NCBI GenBank assembly: GCA_947259925.1
Contig: CAMYOG010000005.1
Coordinates: 1-64,000 of the forward strand
DNA: 64,000 bases
Direction of reading: 5' to 3'
DNA from: Thermoanaerobaculia bacterium
GTDB taxonomy: Bacteria; Acidobacteriota; Thermoanaerobaculia; Multivoradales; JAHEKO01
The translations under genes were made by a program, and so were the position numbers. Below are positions 1 through 8,654 of the stretch, piece after piece; the stretch's first letter is position 1; every line of letters begins with the position of its first letter. Under the pieces are notes generated by a model. That model was not told where the DNA came from, did no database searches, and was given only the letters and a program-made list of their open reading frames with translations.

Positions 1-1125
1 CTGCAGTCGCCGTCGGTGCTGACGCCGACGATGGAGCAGAAGCTGCGCGCGCTGCATCTGATGGCCCGGCTGGGGATCGACACGGCGGACATCGGTCTGC
101 CGGGAGCGGGACCGCACGTGGTCGAGTCGGTGCGTCGGCTGGCGCAGGAAATCGTCGACCAGAAGCTCGATATCGCCGCGAACTGCGCGGCCCGTACGCT
201 GCGCCAGGACATCGATCCGATCATCGAGGTGACCCAGCAGACCGGCCTCGGGATCGAATGCTGCTGCTTCCTCGGCTCGAGCCCGATCCGGCAGTACGCC
301 GAGGGCTGGGAGATGGACCGGCTCCTGAAGCTGACCGAGGAGGCGGTTTCCTACGCGGTCGGGCACGGGTTGAAGGTCATGTACGTGACCGAGGACACCA
401 CGCGTGCGGCGCCCGAGGATCTCCGGCGGCTCTACGGGGCGGCGGTCGACGCCGGCGCCAGCCGCGTCTGCGTCGCGGACACCGTCGGACACGCGACGCC
501 GGAAGGTGCCGCCAACGTCGTCCGTTTCGTGCGCGAGGTGGTCGGCGACGAGATCGGCATCGACTGGCACGGGCACCGCGACCGCGACCTCTCGATCGCG
601 AACTCGATCGCGGCCGCGCGCGCCGGCGCCAGTCGCCTGCACGCGACCGCGCTCGGCATCGGCGAGCGGGTCGGCAACACGCCGATGGATCTGCTGCTGG
701 TCAATCTGTCGCTCATGGGCTGGATCGACCGCGAGCTGACGGCGCTGCCGGAGTACTGCGAGCTGGTCGCCGAGGCGACCGGCGTCCCCTGTCCCGACAA
801 CTACCCGGTGGTCGGCAAGGACGCCTTCCGGACCGGCACCGGCGTGCACGCCGCCGCGATCATCAAGGCGCACAAGAAGGGCGACGACTGGCTGGCGGAC
901 CGGATCTACTCCGGCGTTCCCGCGGGGCTGATCGGGCGGCACCAGGAGATCGAGATCGGGCCGATGAGCGGGCAGTCCAACGTCGTCTACTGGCTCGAGG
1001 CCCGGGGGGCGGTCGCGTCACCGGAGCTGGTGGAGGAGATCTTCAGCCGCGCCAAGGAGTCGGACCGGGTGCTCGACGAGGGCGAGATCGCCGCCATCTG
1101 CGAGAAGCGCGGCGTTCACCTCTGA
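1..1125 (+). CDS. Isopropylmalate/homocitrate synthase-like (HMGL family) protein, 5' truncated
   Basis: The reading frame is open from base 1, and its first residues (LQSPSV) fit the DGLQSPSV region that follows the DxTLRDG start of this family, so the true start lies before the window. The protein is a TIM-barrel acyl-CoA/2-oxoacid aldolase of the LeuA/homocitrate synthase/HMG-CoA lyase superfamily. Visible family features are a HGHRD metal-site segment (LeuA has HCHND), a GIGERVGNTPMD segment, and a GTGVHAAA stretch corresponding to the LeuA GIHQDG loop. The substrate cannot be told from sequence. The stop codon overlaps the xerD ATG by one base (TGATG), suggesting coupled translation. Confidence 0.85.
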   Translation: MQSPSVLTPTMEQKLRALHLMARLGIDTADIGLPGAGPHVVESVRRLAQEIVDQKLDIAANCAARTLRQDIDPIIEVTQQTGLGIECCCFLGSSPIRQYAEGWEMDRLLKLTEEAVSYAVGHGLKVMYVTEDTTRAAPEDLRRLYGAAVDAGASRVCVADTVGHATPEGAANVVRFVREVVGDEIGIDWHGHRDRDLSIANSIAAARAGASRLHATALGIGERVGNTPMDLLLVNLSLMGWIDRELTALPEYCELVAEATGVPCPDNYPVVGKDAFRTGTGVHAAAIIKAHKKGDDWLADRIYSGVPAGLIGRHQEIEIGPMSGQSNVVYWLEARGAVASPELVEEIFSRAKESDRVLDEGEIAAICEKRGVHL

Positions 1126-1990
1126 TGCCGGTCTCGGCCGAGCCGGTTCTCCAGCGCTACCTCGAGGCGTTGGCGCTCGAGCGCGGTCTCGCCGAGCTGA
1201 CGGTCGACGCGTACGGCCACGATCTCGAGCGGCTCCGGCGGGACCTCGAGCGGCGCGGCTCGAGCCTGGTCGAGGCCGACTCGGAAATGCTCTCGGCCCA
1301 TTTGAGGGGCTTGCGACGGAGCGGTCTATCGGCGCGCTCGATCGATCGGGCACGGGTCGCGATTCGCGGCTTCTACAGCCACCTCGTAGAAAGCGGCGAC
1401 CGGAGCTCCAACCCGGCGGTCAACCTGTCGCCGCCGCGACTCTGGCGCAAGCTGCCGCGGGTCCTCTCGGAGCAGGAGGTGGAGGCGCTGCTCGGGGCGC
1501 CCGACGTCGAGACGCCGCTCGGACTGCGCGACCGGGCGATGATCGAGCTCCTCTACGCCACCGGCGTCAGGGTCAGCGAGCTGGTCGGCCTCGAGCTGTC
1601 GCAGGCGCGTCTCGACGTCGGCTTCATGGTGGTCTACGGCAAGGGCGGCAAGGAGCGGATCGTGCCGATCGGCGAGCAGGCGGAGCACTGGCTCGGGCGC
1701 TACTTGGGGGTGGCCCGACCCCAGCTGGTCCGCGGTAGGCACGAGACGATCTTCGTCAATGCGCGTGGCGCGCCGCTCAGCCGCCAGGGGTTCTGGAAGA
1801 ATCTCCGTCGCTACGGCGCCGGGGTCGGGATCCGTGAGCTGTCGCCGCACATCCTGCGCCACAGCTTCGCCACCCACCTGCTCGAGCACGGCGCCGACCT
1901 GCGGGCGGTGCAGATGATGCTCGGCCACTCGGACATCTCGACCACCCAGATCTGCGCCGGCTCTACGACCAGCATCACCCGAGGTCGTGA
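1125..1990 (+). pseudogene. xerD: XerD-type tyrosine recombinase with 3' deletion/frameshift removing the catalytic tyrosine
   Basis: XerC/D recombinases resolve chromosome dimers at dif with FtsK. From ATG 1125 the protein reads as full-length XerD: N-terminal SAM-like domain (about 1-95), then catalytic Arg149 (GVRVSEL), Lys173 (GKGGKER), His242/Arg245 (HILRH) and His268 (LGHSD). After ISTTQI (ends 1952) the frame loses the expected YTHV. The normal XerD tail, [12 protein letters not shown] then TGA at 1988-1990, continues in another frame starting at base 1952. That TGA overlaps the next gene's ATG at 1990, which supports it as the ancestral stop. About 22-25 nt carrying the nucleophilic Tyr appear to be missing; an assembly error is an alternative. 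Confidence 0.85.
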
Positions 1991-2793
1991 TGCGGGGCGG
2001 CAGCTGGCAGCGCTCGGCGAGCTGCTACGAGTCGAGCTGGAGCCCGGTCACTGGGCGGTTTGCCTCGAGCCTGCTCGACGCCGTCGGAGCGGGCCCCGGG
2101 ACCCGGCTGCTCGATCTGGCGTGCGGCCCGGGGACGGTGGCCGTCAGAGCCCTCGAGCGGGGCTGTGTGGTGGTCGGCATCGACGCGGCGGACGCGATGG
2201 TGCGGCTCGCCGGCCGTCGTCTCGGCCGGGCCACGGTCGCGGTCGCCGAAGCCGAGCGGCCGCCGTTCGGGCCGGCGGCGTTCGACGCGGTGACCATCGG
2301 TTTCGGGCTGCATCACTTCGAGGATCCGGTGGGCGCTCTCGGCGCGGTTCTCGAGGCCCTGCGGCCTGGTGGCGTGGTGGCCTACACGGTCTGGGCGCCG
2401 GACGAGGAGAGCCCGGGGCTCGAGGCGATCAATCGGGCGTTCTCGGCGATCGTGCCCCCCGAGCCGGGGCCCGACCTGCCGTTCGGCGACGCGGCTCGCT
2501 TTCGAGAAGCACTGCGCGAGCTCGACTTCGACGACCGGGGGATCGAGCTGCGGCGCGTCGAGCGTAACTGGCGGCCGGCGCGGGCCGAGGACGTGTTCCA
2601 GGCCGAGCTCGAGGGCGGCGGCCGCAAGACCGAGATGCTGGCGCGCCAGACGGAGGCCAGGCGCGAAGAGATTCGAGCACGGGTGATCGACGCCGTCCGC
2701 CGATTCGAGGGACCCGACGGGATCGCCCTGCCGATGACCGCGTACGTGATCTCGGCCCGGCGGCGTGGGGGAGCCCGGGGGGTGACGCCATGA
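1987..2793 (+). CDS. Class I SAM-dependent methyltransferase
   Basis: 268 residues with a Rossmann-type SAM site: motif [13 protein letters not shown] (about residues 41-52), an acidic strand end (VVGIDAAD), the post-motif [14 protein letters not shown] and the RPGG turn of motif III. The order resembles small-molecule or lipid/quinone methyltransferases (UbiE/Methyltransf_11 type). The substrate is unknown. The start is GTG 1987 or ATG 1990; ATG 1990 overlaps the xerD TGA. The stop overlaps the next ATG (ATGA), so it lies in a tight operon with xerD and the NmrA-like gene. Confidence 0.8.
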   Translation: MMRGGSWQRSASCYESSWSPVTGRFASSLLDAVGAGPGTRLLDLACGPGTVAVRALERGCVVVGIDAADAMVRLAGRRLGRATVAVAEAERPPFGPAAFDAVTIGFGLHHFEDPVGALGAVLEALRPGGVVAYTVWAPDEESPGLEAINRAFSAIVPPEPGPDLPFGDAARFREALRELDFDDRGIELRRVERNWRPARAEDVFQAELEGGGRKTEMLARQTEARREEIRARVIDAVRRFEGPDGIALPMTAYVISARRRGGARGVTP

Positions 2794-3662
2794 GTGCGCC
2801 GGTCCTGGTCACCGGAGCCGCCGGCAAGACCGGTCTGGCGGTGATTCGCTCGCTCACCGCTCGGGGCGCCCAGGTGCGGGCGCTGGTACGGCATGGGATC
2901 CAGCGCGAGACGGCCGCCTCGGCGGGCGCGGTGGAGGCGCGGATCGTCGACCTCGCCGATGGCGACGCGCTGCGTGAGGCATTCCGCGGAGTGGGCGCCG
3001 TCTACTACATTTGCCCCAACCTGAGACCGGACGAGACCGAGTTGAGCCGACTGGCGATCGAGTCGACACTCGACGTCGGAGTCGAGCGCTTCGTCTATCA
3101 CTCGGTGCTCCATCCGCAGACCGAGAAGATGCCTCACCATTGGCAGAAGCTCCGAGTCGAGGAGACGCTTCTCGAATCGGGGCTGCAGTGGACCATTCTG
3201 CAGCCGACCGCCTACATGCAGAATATGCTTGCCGTCTGGGATGAGGTGATCGAGGAGGGGATCTTCAGGGTGCCCTATCCGGTCACCAGCCGAATCGCCC
3301 TCGTGGCGCTCGAGAACGTTGCCGAAGTGGCGGCCAAGGTGATCAGCGAAGACGGACATACCGGTGCTACCTACGAGCTCGTCGGAACCGCGCCGTTGAC
3401 CCAGACGGCGGTGGCCGGCGCCCTCGGTCGAGCACTCGAACAATCGGTGGTAGCGGTCGAGACGCCCACGGAGCGAGTGCGGGAGGCGCTCGAGGGCCAG
3501 GGGCTCGGCCCCTACCAGGTGGACACCCTGATGAAGATGTTCGACTACTACGGGCGGTTCGGCCTGGAAGGGAGCCCGCGGATCCTCTCCTGGCTTCTCG
3601 GGCGCCAACCGACGTCGTTGGCCGAGTTCGTGCAACGGCAGGTGGCAGATGGGCGGAGCTAG
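2790..3662 (+). CDS. NmrA-like NAD(P)-binding oxidoreductase (atypical SDR)
   Basis: 290 residues. The N-terminus VLVTGAAGKTGLAVI is a TGxxGxxG dinucleotide-binding motif, followed by a basic RALVRH segment that often reads NADP phosphate. Further on are the NmrA/HSCARG-type features RFVYHSVLH, LRVEETLLESGLQWTILQPTAYMQN and a C-terminal substrate lobe. Such proteins are either reductases acting on small carbonyl compounds or NADP(H) redox sensors, and the sequence does not decide which. It overlaps the methyltransferase by 4 nt and the transglycosylase start by 14 nt. Confidence 0.8.
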   Translation: MSAPVLVTGAAGKTGLAVIRSLTARGAQVRALVRHGIQRETAASAGAVEARIVDLADGDALREAFRGVGAVYYICPNLRPDETELSRLAIESTLDVGVERFVYHSVLHPQTEKMPHHWQKLRVEETLLESGLQWTILQPTAYMQNMLAVWDEVIEEGIFRVPYPVTSRIALVALENVAEVAAKVISEDGHTGATYELVGTAPLTQTAVAGALGRALEQSVVAVETPTERVREALEGQGLGPYQVDTLMKMFDYYGRFGLEGSPRILSWLLGRQPTSLAEFVQRQVADGRS

Positions 3663-4359
3663 ACGACTCCTGATCGGGACCGCGGTGGCGGCGGCCTTCG
3701 CCGCCGCTCCGCCGGTCCGGGCGGAGCTCGCCATCCTGGCGGACGGCAGCTTTCTCAAAGTCACCGCCTACGAGGTCGAGGACCAGCGAGTGCGGTTCGA
3801 GCTGCCGAGCGGCGGCCGGCTGACCGTCTCGATCGATCGCGTCGAGCGGATCGTCGACGACGAGATCGTGCCCGAGGACGAGCGGATCGGTAAGGACGGC
3901 GCCTTCGAGATCGGCTTCCGCGAGAGCGACGCGGTTCCCGAGACCCCCTATGGCGAGCTGATCTACGTGACCGCGCGGCGGCACGAGATCAGCCCGCGGC
4001 TGGTCGCCGCCATGGTGCGTGCCGAGTCGGCGTTCGATCCGGGCGCGGTGTCGCCCAAGGGCGCCCGGGGACTGCTCCAACTGATGCCGGCGACCGCCAG
4101 CCGATTCGGTATCGAGATGCACGAGATCCACGACCCGGGGAAGAACCTCGACGGCGGCGTCCGCTATCTCAAGTGGCTCGGCGAGCGCTTCGAGGGCGAC
4201 CTGCCGCTGATGCTGGCGGGCTACAACGCTGGCGAGGGGACGGTCGACCGCTATGACGGCGTACCGCCGTACCGCGAGACGACCAACTACATCCGGCGGA
4301 TCTTCGGCTTCCTGGGGCTCGAGCCCGGGTCCCCGGGGACGGCGGCCTCGAGCAACTAG
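3649..4359 (+). CDS. Secreted lytic transglycosylase (SLT domain)
   Basis: 236 residues with an N-terminal signal peptide (residues 1-25). A short beta-rich N-terminal region (about 26-75) resembles a DUF4124-like domain. The SLT fold (about 98-225) has catalytic Glu126 in VRAESAFDP, then SPKGARGLLQLMPATA and AGYNAGEGTVDRYDGVPPYRET, all family hallmarks. It cleaves the MurNAc-GlcNAc bond of peptidoglycan to 1,6-anhydro ends in the periplasm. The start overlaps the end of the upstream gene by 14 nt. It converges on the minus-strand CoA-transferase; the 81-nt spacer holds an inverted repeat CCGGCG/CGCCGG that may terminate transcription. Confidence 0.9.
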   Translation: MGGARRLLIGTAVAAAFAAAPPVRAELAILADGSFLKVTAYEVEDQRVRFELPSGGRLTVSIDRVERIVDDEIVPEDERIGKDGAFEIGFRESDAVPETPYGELIYVTARRHEISPRLVAAMVRAESAFDPGAVSPKGARGLLQLMPATASRFGIEMHEIHDPGKNLDGGVRYLKWLGERFEGDLPLMLAGYNAGEGTVDRYDGVPPYRETTNYIRRIFGFLGLEPGSPGTAASSN

Positions 4360-4440
4360 GCCGGCGCTGCGAGCCGCCGGACTCCCTGCGCCGCGGCTCT
4401 CCGGCTGCGTCCGCCAGGCGTCGTGGATCTCCCCCAGCTC

Positions 4441-5580
4441 TCAGACGATGGCGCCGGAAGCGTGCAAGGCCTCGAGGCGAGCACCGCTCAGGCCCCAGTC
4501 CGTCAACGCCTGGTCGGTGTGCTGGCCGGGCTCCGGTGGTGGCCGCTCGATCGACCCGGGCGTAGCGCTGAAACGCGGCGCCGGCGCCGGCTGGACGACT
4601 CCGAACGCCTCGACGAAGGTACCCCGGGCGACGTTGTGGGGATGCGTGGGCGCCTCCGACATGGATAGCACGGGCCCGAAGCAGGCGTCGCTCCCTTCCA
4701 GGATCTCGGTCCACTCGGCACGGGTACGGGTCGCGAGGACGCTGGCAATGCGCTCCCTCAGCTCGGGCCATCGGGCGCGGTCGTCCTGTTCGGGGAGCGC
4801 CTCCCCAGCCAGGCCGATCCGTTCGAGGAGCTCGGCGTAGAAGCGGGGCTCCATCGGCGCGATCGCGACGTGCTCACCGTCGGCACACTCGTAGACGTCG
4901 TAGTAGGGTGCGCCCGAGTCGAGGAGGTTGGCGCCGCGCTCGTCGGTCCAGAGACCCATGGCGCGGGCTCCCGAGAACCAGGCCGCGAGCAGCGCCGAGC
5001 CGTCGACCATCGCCGCGTCGATCACCTGTCCGGCTCCGGACCGGCGCGCGTGCAGGATCGCCGCCAACACGCCGAAGGCCAGCAGCATCCCGCCGCCGCC
5101 GAAGTCCCCGACCAGGTTGAGCGGCGGCACCGGCGCCTGGTCCCCGCGGCCGATGGCCCCGAGGACGCCCGAGACGGCGATGTAGTTCAGATCGTGTCCG
5201 GCGGCCTGGGCGATCGGGCCGTCCTGCCCCCAGCCGGTCATGCGGCCGTAGACCAGCCGCGGATTCCGAGCCAGGCACTCCTCCGGACCGATGCCCAGGC
5301 GTTCCACGACGCCCGGCCGGAAGCCCTCGAGGAGCGCGTCGGTCCGGTCGACGAGGTCGAGCAGGGTAGCCGCCCCGTCGGGATGCTTCAGGTCGAGCGC
5401 GACCGAGCGCTTGCCGCGGTTGAGGACGTCGAGTGACGACTCGACGCCGGCCGGTGCGCGTTGGTCGGCGCGGTCGATGCGGAGCACCTCGGCTCCCATG
5501 TCGGCGAGCATCATCCCGCAGAACGGCACGGGTCCGATGCCCGCGATCTCGATGACCCGCAGTCCCTCCAGCGGTCCCAT
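4441..5580 (-). CDS. CaiB/BaiF family (type III) CoA-transferase or alpha-methylacyl-CoA racemase
   Basis: 379 residues from the ATG at 5580, chosen because MGPLEGLRVIEIAG matches the family N-terminus and GGGAGGAG precedes it; a longer open frame upstream lacks family homology. Characteristic segments are MLADMGAEVLRI, NRGKRSVALDL, GFRPGVVERLG and AAGHDLNYIAVSG. The last carries the His and Asp used by alpha-methylacyl-CoA racemase, and the Asp corresponds to the transferase nucleophile region. It moves CoA between carboxylic acids or epimerises 2-methylacyl-CoA in the cytosol. The exact substrate is not readable. Confidence 0.85.
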   Translation of the reverse strand: MGPLEGLRVIEIAGIGPVPFCGMMLADMGAEVLRIDRADQRAPAGVESSLDVLNRGKRSVALDLKHPDGAATLLDLVDRTDALLEGFRPGVVERLGIGPEECLARNPRLVYGRMTGWGQDGPIAQAAGHDLNYIAVSGVLGAIGRGDQAPVPPLNLVGDFGGGGMLLAFGVLAAILHARRSGAGQVIDAAMVDGSALLAAWFSGARAMGLWTDERGANLLDSGAPYYDVYECADGEHVAIAPMEPRFYAELLERIGLAGEALPEQDDRARWPELRERIASVLATRTRAEWTEILEGSDACFGPVLSMSEAPTHPHNVARGTFVEAFGVVQPAPAPRFSATPGSIERPPPEPGQHTDQALTDWGLSGARLEALHASGAIV

Positions 5581-5602
5581 ATCTCCTCCCGTCTTCTCCT
5601 GC

Positions 5603-5980
5603 CTAGCAGGTCGAGTGAAACAGACCGCCGACCGGCTCGGTCTGCGCCAGTCGGTTGTAGCGCTCGACGGCAGCGCGAGTCTCCTCGAAGTGGACCCGAA
5701 CGTCACGCCGGCGCAGGAGCTCGAGGGTCTCGGGACAGACGTGAAGCGCCAGCTCCATGCCCCGGCTCAGGACGACCACCCGCGCCCCGTGGTCGAGCAG
5801 CTCCTCGACGTCCGCCGGCTGGATGCCCGGCACGTGGCGGGTGTCGGTCTCCCGCCAGTCCCAGGGCCGTCCACCACCCGGGTAGAGCTTGAAATCCTTG
5901 CCGACTCCGAGCCCTTCGATCTCCATACGGCCCCAGGCGAGCGAGGTGACGCGCGGCGAGGCTGCGAAAGCCCGTTCCAC
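5603..5980 (-). CDS. Mth938-like / NDUFAF3-family (DUF498) protein
   Basis: 125 residues matching the small Mth938 domain: WGRMEIEG near the N-terminus, KDFKLYPGG, WDWRETDTRHVPGIQPADVE, GARVVVLSRGM and the C-terminal ETRAAVERYNRLA. In eukaryotes the homologue assists Complex I assembly (NDUFAF3); in bacteria the role is undefined. It sits 22 nt upstream of the CoA-transferase and 34 nt downstream of the RsbU-like phosphatase on the same strand. nuo genes lie 2.7 kb away on the opposite strand, which may be coincidence. Confidence 0.8.
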   Translation of the reverse strand: MERAFAASPRVTSLAWGRMEIEGLGVGKDFKLYPGGGRPWDWRETDTRHVPGIQPADVEELLDHGARVVVLSRGMELALHVCPETLELLRRRDVRVHFEETRAAVERYNRLAQTEPVGGLFHSTC

Positions 5981-6013
5981 ACTGGGAAAGTACCAGAGCG
6001 GATCGCGATCCGC

Positions 6014-7981
6014 TCAGCTCTTGTAGCGCATCACCACCAGCGTCCGGTCGTCGTCGGCCGGCTTGCCGTGGGTGTGGGTGGCGACCGCGCCGACCAGGGA
6101 GTCGCGCAGCTCGACGGCGTTGCTGGAGCCGTTCGACAGGGCACCGCGGACCCGCTCGTAGCCGAACGGCTCACCCTTGCCGTTGGTCGCCTCGATCAGG
6201 CCGTCGGAGAGCCAGACCACGTGATCTCCCGGCTCGAGATCGAGCTCCTGGCGGCCATAGGTCTCGCCCAACATGCCGAGCGGGTTGCCGGGGAGCAGGA
6301 TCTCTTCGACCGAGCCGGCGCGGATCAGGTAGGTCGGCGGATGACCGGCGTTGGTCAGCTCCAGTCGGCCGCTCCGGAAGTCGACGATGCCGATCGTTGC
6401 GGTAACGAAGATCCGGCGCTCGGCGCGTACCATCTGGTCGAGCCGGCGCAGGATCTCCTCCGGGGCCTTCGACTCCTCGACCAGGATGACCAGCGCCGCC
6501 TTGAGCATCGCCATCCGCAGCCCGGTCGGCAGGCCGTGACCCGACACGTCCGCGATCACCACGGCGAGGCGTGAGTCGTCGATGCGCAGGATGTCGAAGT
6601 AGTCGCCGCCGATCGCCGCACTCGGCTCGAACAGGGTGGAGAACTCGAGGCTCTCGTTGTCGGGCAGGTTGGCGGGCAGCAGGCTCTGCTGCAGCTCACG
6701 GGCGATCTTGAGCTCCTTCTCCAGCGTCTCCTTCTGGGCCTCGGCGGCGACCAACTGTTCGAGATTGGCGGTCATCTCGTTGAACGACCGCTGCAGCTCG
6801 CCGATCTGATCCCGCCGCTTGACCGGGATGCGGGTGGAGAAGTCGGCACGCATCACCCTTTCGGTTGCGCTGCTCAGCCGGTTGACCGCCCGGCTGAGCG
6901 TGAAGATGATGAACAGCGCCATCATCACCGCCAGGGCGTAGATGCCGCCCAGGACGACGGTCGCCGAGATCGCGGCCGCCCAGATCGCGGTGTCGACCTC
7001 GGCCGAGCCTGAGAACAGGTGCTCGGTGACGATCTCGATGGTGCCGTTGAGCGAGGCGAGAACGTAGTCCGCCACCATCTCGCCGGTCTCGATCGAGCGG
7101 ACCGAGCCGGCGATCTCGCCCCACCAGAGTACCGGCCTCGACATCAGGCTCGCCTCCTCGCCCGCTTGGATGCCGAAGAACTCCTCCCGCCCCGTCATCC
7201 GTTTGGCGGTCAGGGGCAGCAACGAGAACTCCTGACCGCCCAGACTCAGCCGCGTGACCGAGCTCGCCTCCGGGTCGTCCGATCGATAGAGCTCGATCCA
7301 GACGTCCGACCGTCGACTCAGCTCCTCGGAGAGGCTGCTGTTGAAGAGCGCCAGCACCCCCTCCTCGGGGCCGCCCGCCGACGCGATCAGGGTCGGCGTG
7401 CCGTCGCGCAGGGCGACGAAGCCCTCGTAGCCGCCGCCCTCTTCCTCGGCCAGCCAATCGGGCCAGGTCTCGGGCAGGCGATCGTCGCCCGAGACCCGGC
7501 GGCCGTCGATGTAACGGGCGAAGACGTAGTCGTCGGGGCGTGGCCCCGGACTGACCAGCTCGTTGACGGCAGCCCGGGTCGTGTCGTGCTGGAGCTGCTC
7601 GCTGGCGTCCCGGTAGAGGTGTCCGAGGAAATAGCCGGAGAGGAGGTAGCCGTTGAGCAGACCGAGCAGGCCGACCATCGGAATCGGCAGGACTCCGATC
7701 AGGAAGTAGGAGAACGCCAGCCGCCGACCGACGCGCCAGAGGAAGACCTGGATCATCCGCGCCAGGAAGAAGGCCGCGACCACCAGGAGGGCGCCGATCA
7801 GCAGGATTCCGGCGACGAGCTTGGCCGCTGCGGAGCCGGCGAGCAGCCAGATCAGGCCGGTGATCGCCACGATCGGCAGTAGCAGCAGCCCCCCGGCCAG
7901 CAGCAGCCCGCGCCTCGAAGGGCGCAGGGAGGGGCGACCGGTGGCCGGTTCCTTGCGCTCGGGGCTTTCGGACCGGGGCAT
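6014..7981 (-). CDS. Membrane-bound RsbU/SpoIIE-type serine phosphatase with HAMP domain
   Basis: 655 residues. There are three N-terminal transmembrane segments (about 24-47, 52-75, 88-112), an extracytoplasmic sensor region (about 115-325), a further membrane helix (about 330-358), a HAMP domain (about 360-412) and a coiled coil. The C-terminal PP2C-like SpoIIE domain shows GGDYFDILRIDD, VVIADVSGHGLPTG, VWLSDGLIEATN and DDRTLVVMRY, which carry the metal-binding aspartates. It should dephosphorylate an anti-sigma antagonist (STAS protein) in a partner-switching pathway. No STAS or anti-sigma kinase partner lies in the window. Confidence 0.9.
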   Translation of the reverse strand: MPRSESPERKEPATGRPSLRPSRRGLLLAGGLLLLPIVAITGLIWLLAGSAAAKLVAGILLIGALLVVAAFFLARMIQVFLWRVGRRLAFSYFLIGVLPIPMVGLLGLLNGYLLSGYFLGHLYRDASEQLQHDTTRAAVNELVSPGPRPDDYVFARYIDGRRVSGDDRLPETWPDWLAEEEGGGYEGFVALRDGTPTLIASAGGPEEGVLALFNSSLSEELSRRSDVWIELYRSDDPEASSVTRLSLGGQEFSLLPLTAKRMTGREEFFGIQAGEEASLMSRPVLWWGEIAGSVRSIETGEMVADYVLASLNGTIEIVTEHLFSGSAEVDTAIWAAAISATVVLGGIYALAVMMALFIIFTLSRAVNRLSSATERVMRADFSTRIPVKRRDQIGELQRSFNEMTANLEQLVAAEAQKETLEKELKIARELQQSLLPANLPDNESLEFSTLFEPSAAIGGDYFDILRIDDSRLAVVIADVSGHGLPTGLRMAMLKAALVILVEESKAPEEILRRLDQMVRAERRIFVTATIGIVDFRSGRLELTNAGHPPTYLIRAGSVEEILLPGNPLGMLGETYGRQELDLEPGDHVVWLSDGLIEATNGKGEPFGYERVRGALSNGSSNAVELRDSLVGAVATHTHGKPADDDRTLVVMRYKS

Positions 7982-8106
7982 GAGGCTAGGCCTACTACGT
8001 GTCGAACGGCGCGATTGTTCCGTGCCGGGGCCGGACGCGCCTGGTAGAATCCGACTTCCGGAGGAGCGATCCTCCGCGCGATCATCTTAGCTTGGAGGAG
8101 AGCGGC

Positions 8107-8499
8107 GTGTCGCGAGTAGCCCGTTTCCAGGAGCATCTGAAGACCGGTTTCATGGCCGAGGCGGTGAGCGCCGCCCGCTGCCGGGCGCACGCTGCGCGCG
8201 CGGAGCGCGAGGGACTGCCCAATCTGGCGCGAGCCTGGCTCGAGCTGGCGGAACAGAAGGACGAGCTGGCGATCCGCCAGCTGGAGGCGGCCGGCCAGGT
8301 GCGTGAGGGGAAGACCGCCGTCGCCGACGCGCTGGCCGAGGACCGGTTCGAGAACAGCGTCCTCTATCCCAAGATGATCCGGGACGTGGAGGGAGAGACG
8401 GCCGACGTCTTCAAGGCGGTCGTCGAGGCGCAGGAAGAGCACGTCAACCGCCTCTCGGAGCTCAGGACGGCGCTGCAGGCCGCCGCCGGCGATATCTGA
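8107..8499 (+). CDS. Rubrerythrin/ferritin-like four-helix protein with incomplete diiron motifs
   Basis: 130 residues from GTG 8107, chosen because TTGGAGGAG ends 6 nt upstream and the earlier in-frame extension is low-complexity. The protein is almost wholly helical and rich in Glu/Ala, in the pattern of a rubrerythrin: AEREGLPNLARAWLELAEQKDELA resembles the first half-site, but the usual ExxH is EQKDE. EAQEEHVNRL keeps an ExxH in the second half. No rubredoxin Cys pair is present. It may be a peroxide-linked or iron-binding protein. A GGAGG/CCTCC hairpin (8060-8075) and a TAGAAT -10-like hexamer (8045-8050) precede it. Confidence 0.65.
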   Translation: MSRVARFQEHLKTGFMAEAVSAARCRAHAARAEREGLPNLARAWLELAEQKDELAIRQLEAAGQVREGKTAVADALAEDRFENSVLYPKMIRDVEGETADVFKAVVEAQEEHVNRLSELRTALQAAAGDI

Positions 8500-8516
8500 C
8501 GGGCGATATCTGACGA

Positions 8517-8554
8517 GAAAGGGGAGAGCTCTCCCCTTTCAACCCCTCCCTGAG
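8517..8554. repeat. Palindromic intergenic repeat, copy A (terminator-like)
   Basis: A perfect 24-nt palindrome (8517-8540, core GGGGAGAGCTCTCCCC) lies between the ferritin-like gene and nuoB, followed on the plus strand by a CCCTCCCTGAG tail. The reverse complement of the 38-nt unit matches copy B at 37101-37137 with a few substitutions and indels. It could form a strong 12-bp stem and act as a bidirectional terminator, but no U-tract follows. Confidence 0.7.
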
Positions 8555-8654
8555 GCGCCGCTGAGGCCGCAATGGCAACCGATATCGGTCAGGCTGCGAA
8601 ACGTCGGTCAGGCGCCCTGTTTGCGCTATCATCCGTGCCGAAGGAGCGACCAGC

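Noticed and set aside
258-2567. A 769-codon plus-strand frame spanning the LeuA-like end, xerD and the methyltransferase
   Set aside because: Its ends are Arg-rich frame shadows; only the middle part from 1125 is the genuine XerD frame.
2382-3764. 460-codon minus-strand frame opposite the methyltransferase and NmrA-like genes
   Set aside because: Antisense shadow; the plus-strand proteins have clear SAM and NAD(P) motifs.
4360-4440. Rho-independent terminator between converging genes
   Set aside because: Only a 6-bp CCGGCG/CGCCGG stem and no T-run; too weak to list as a feature.
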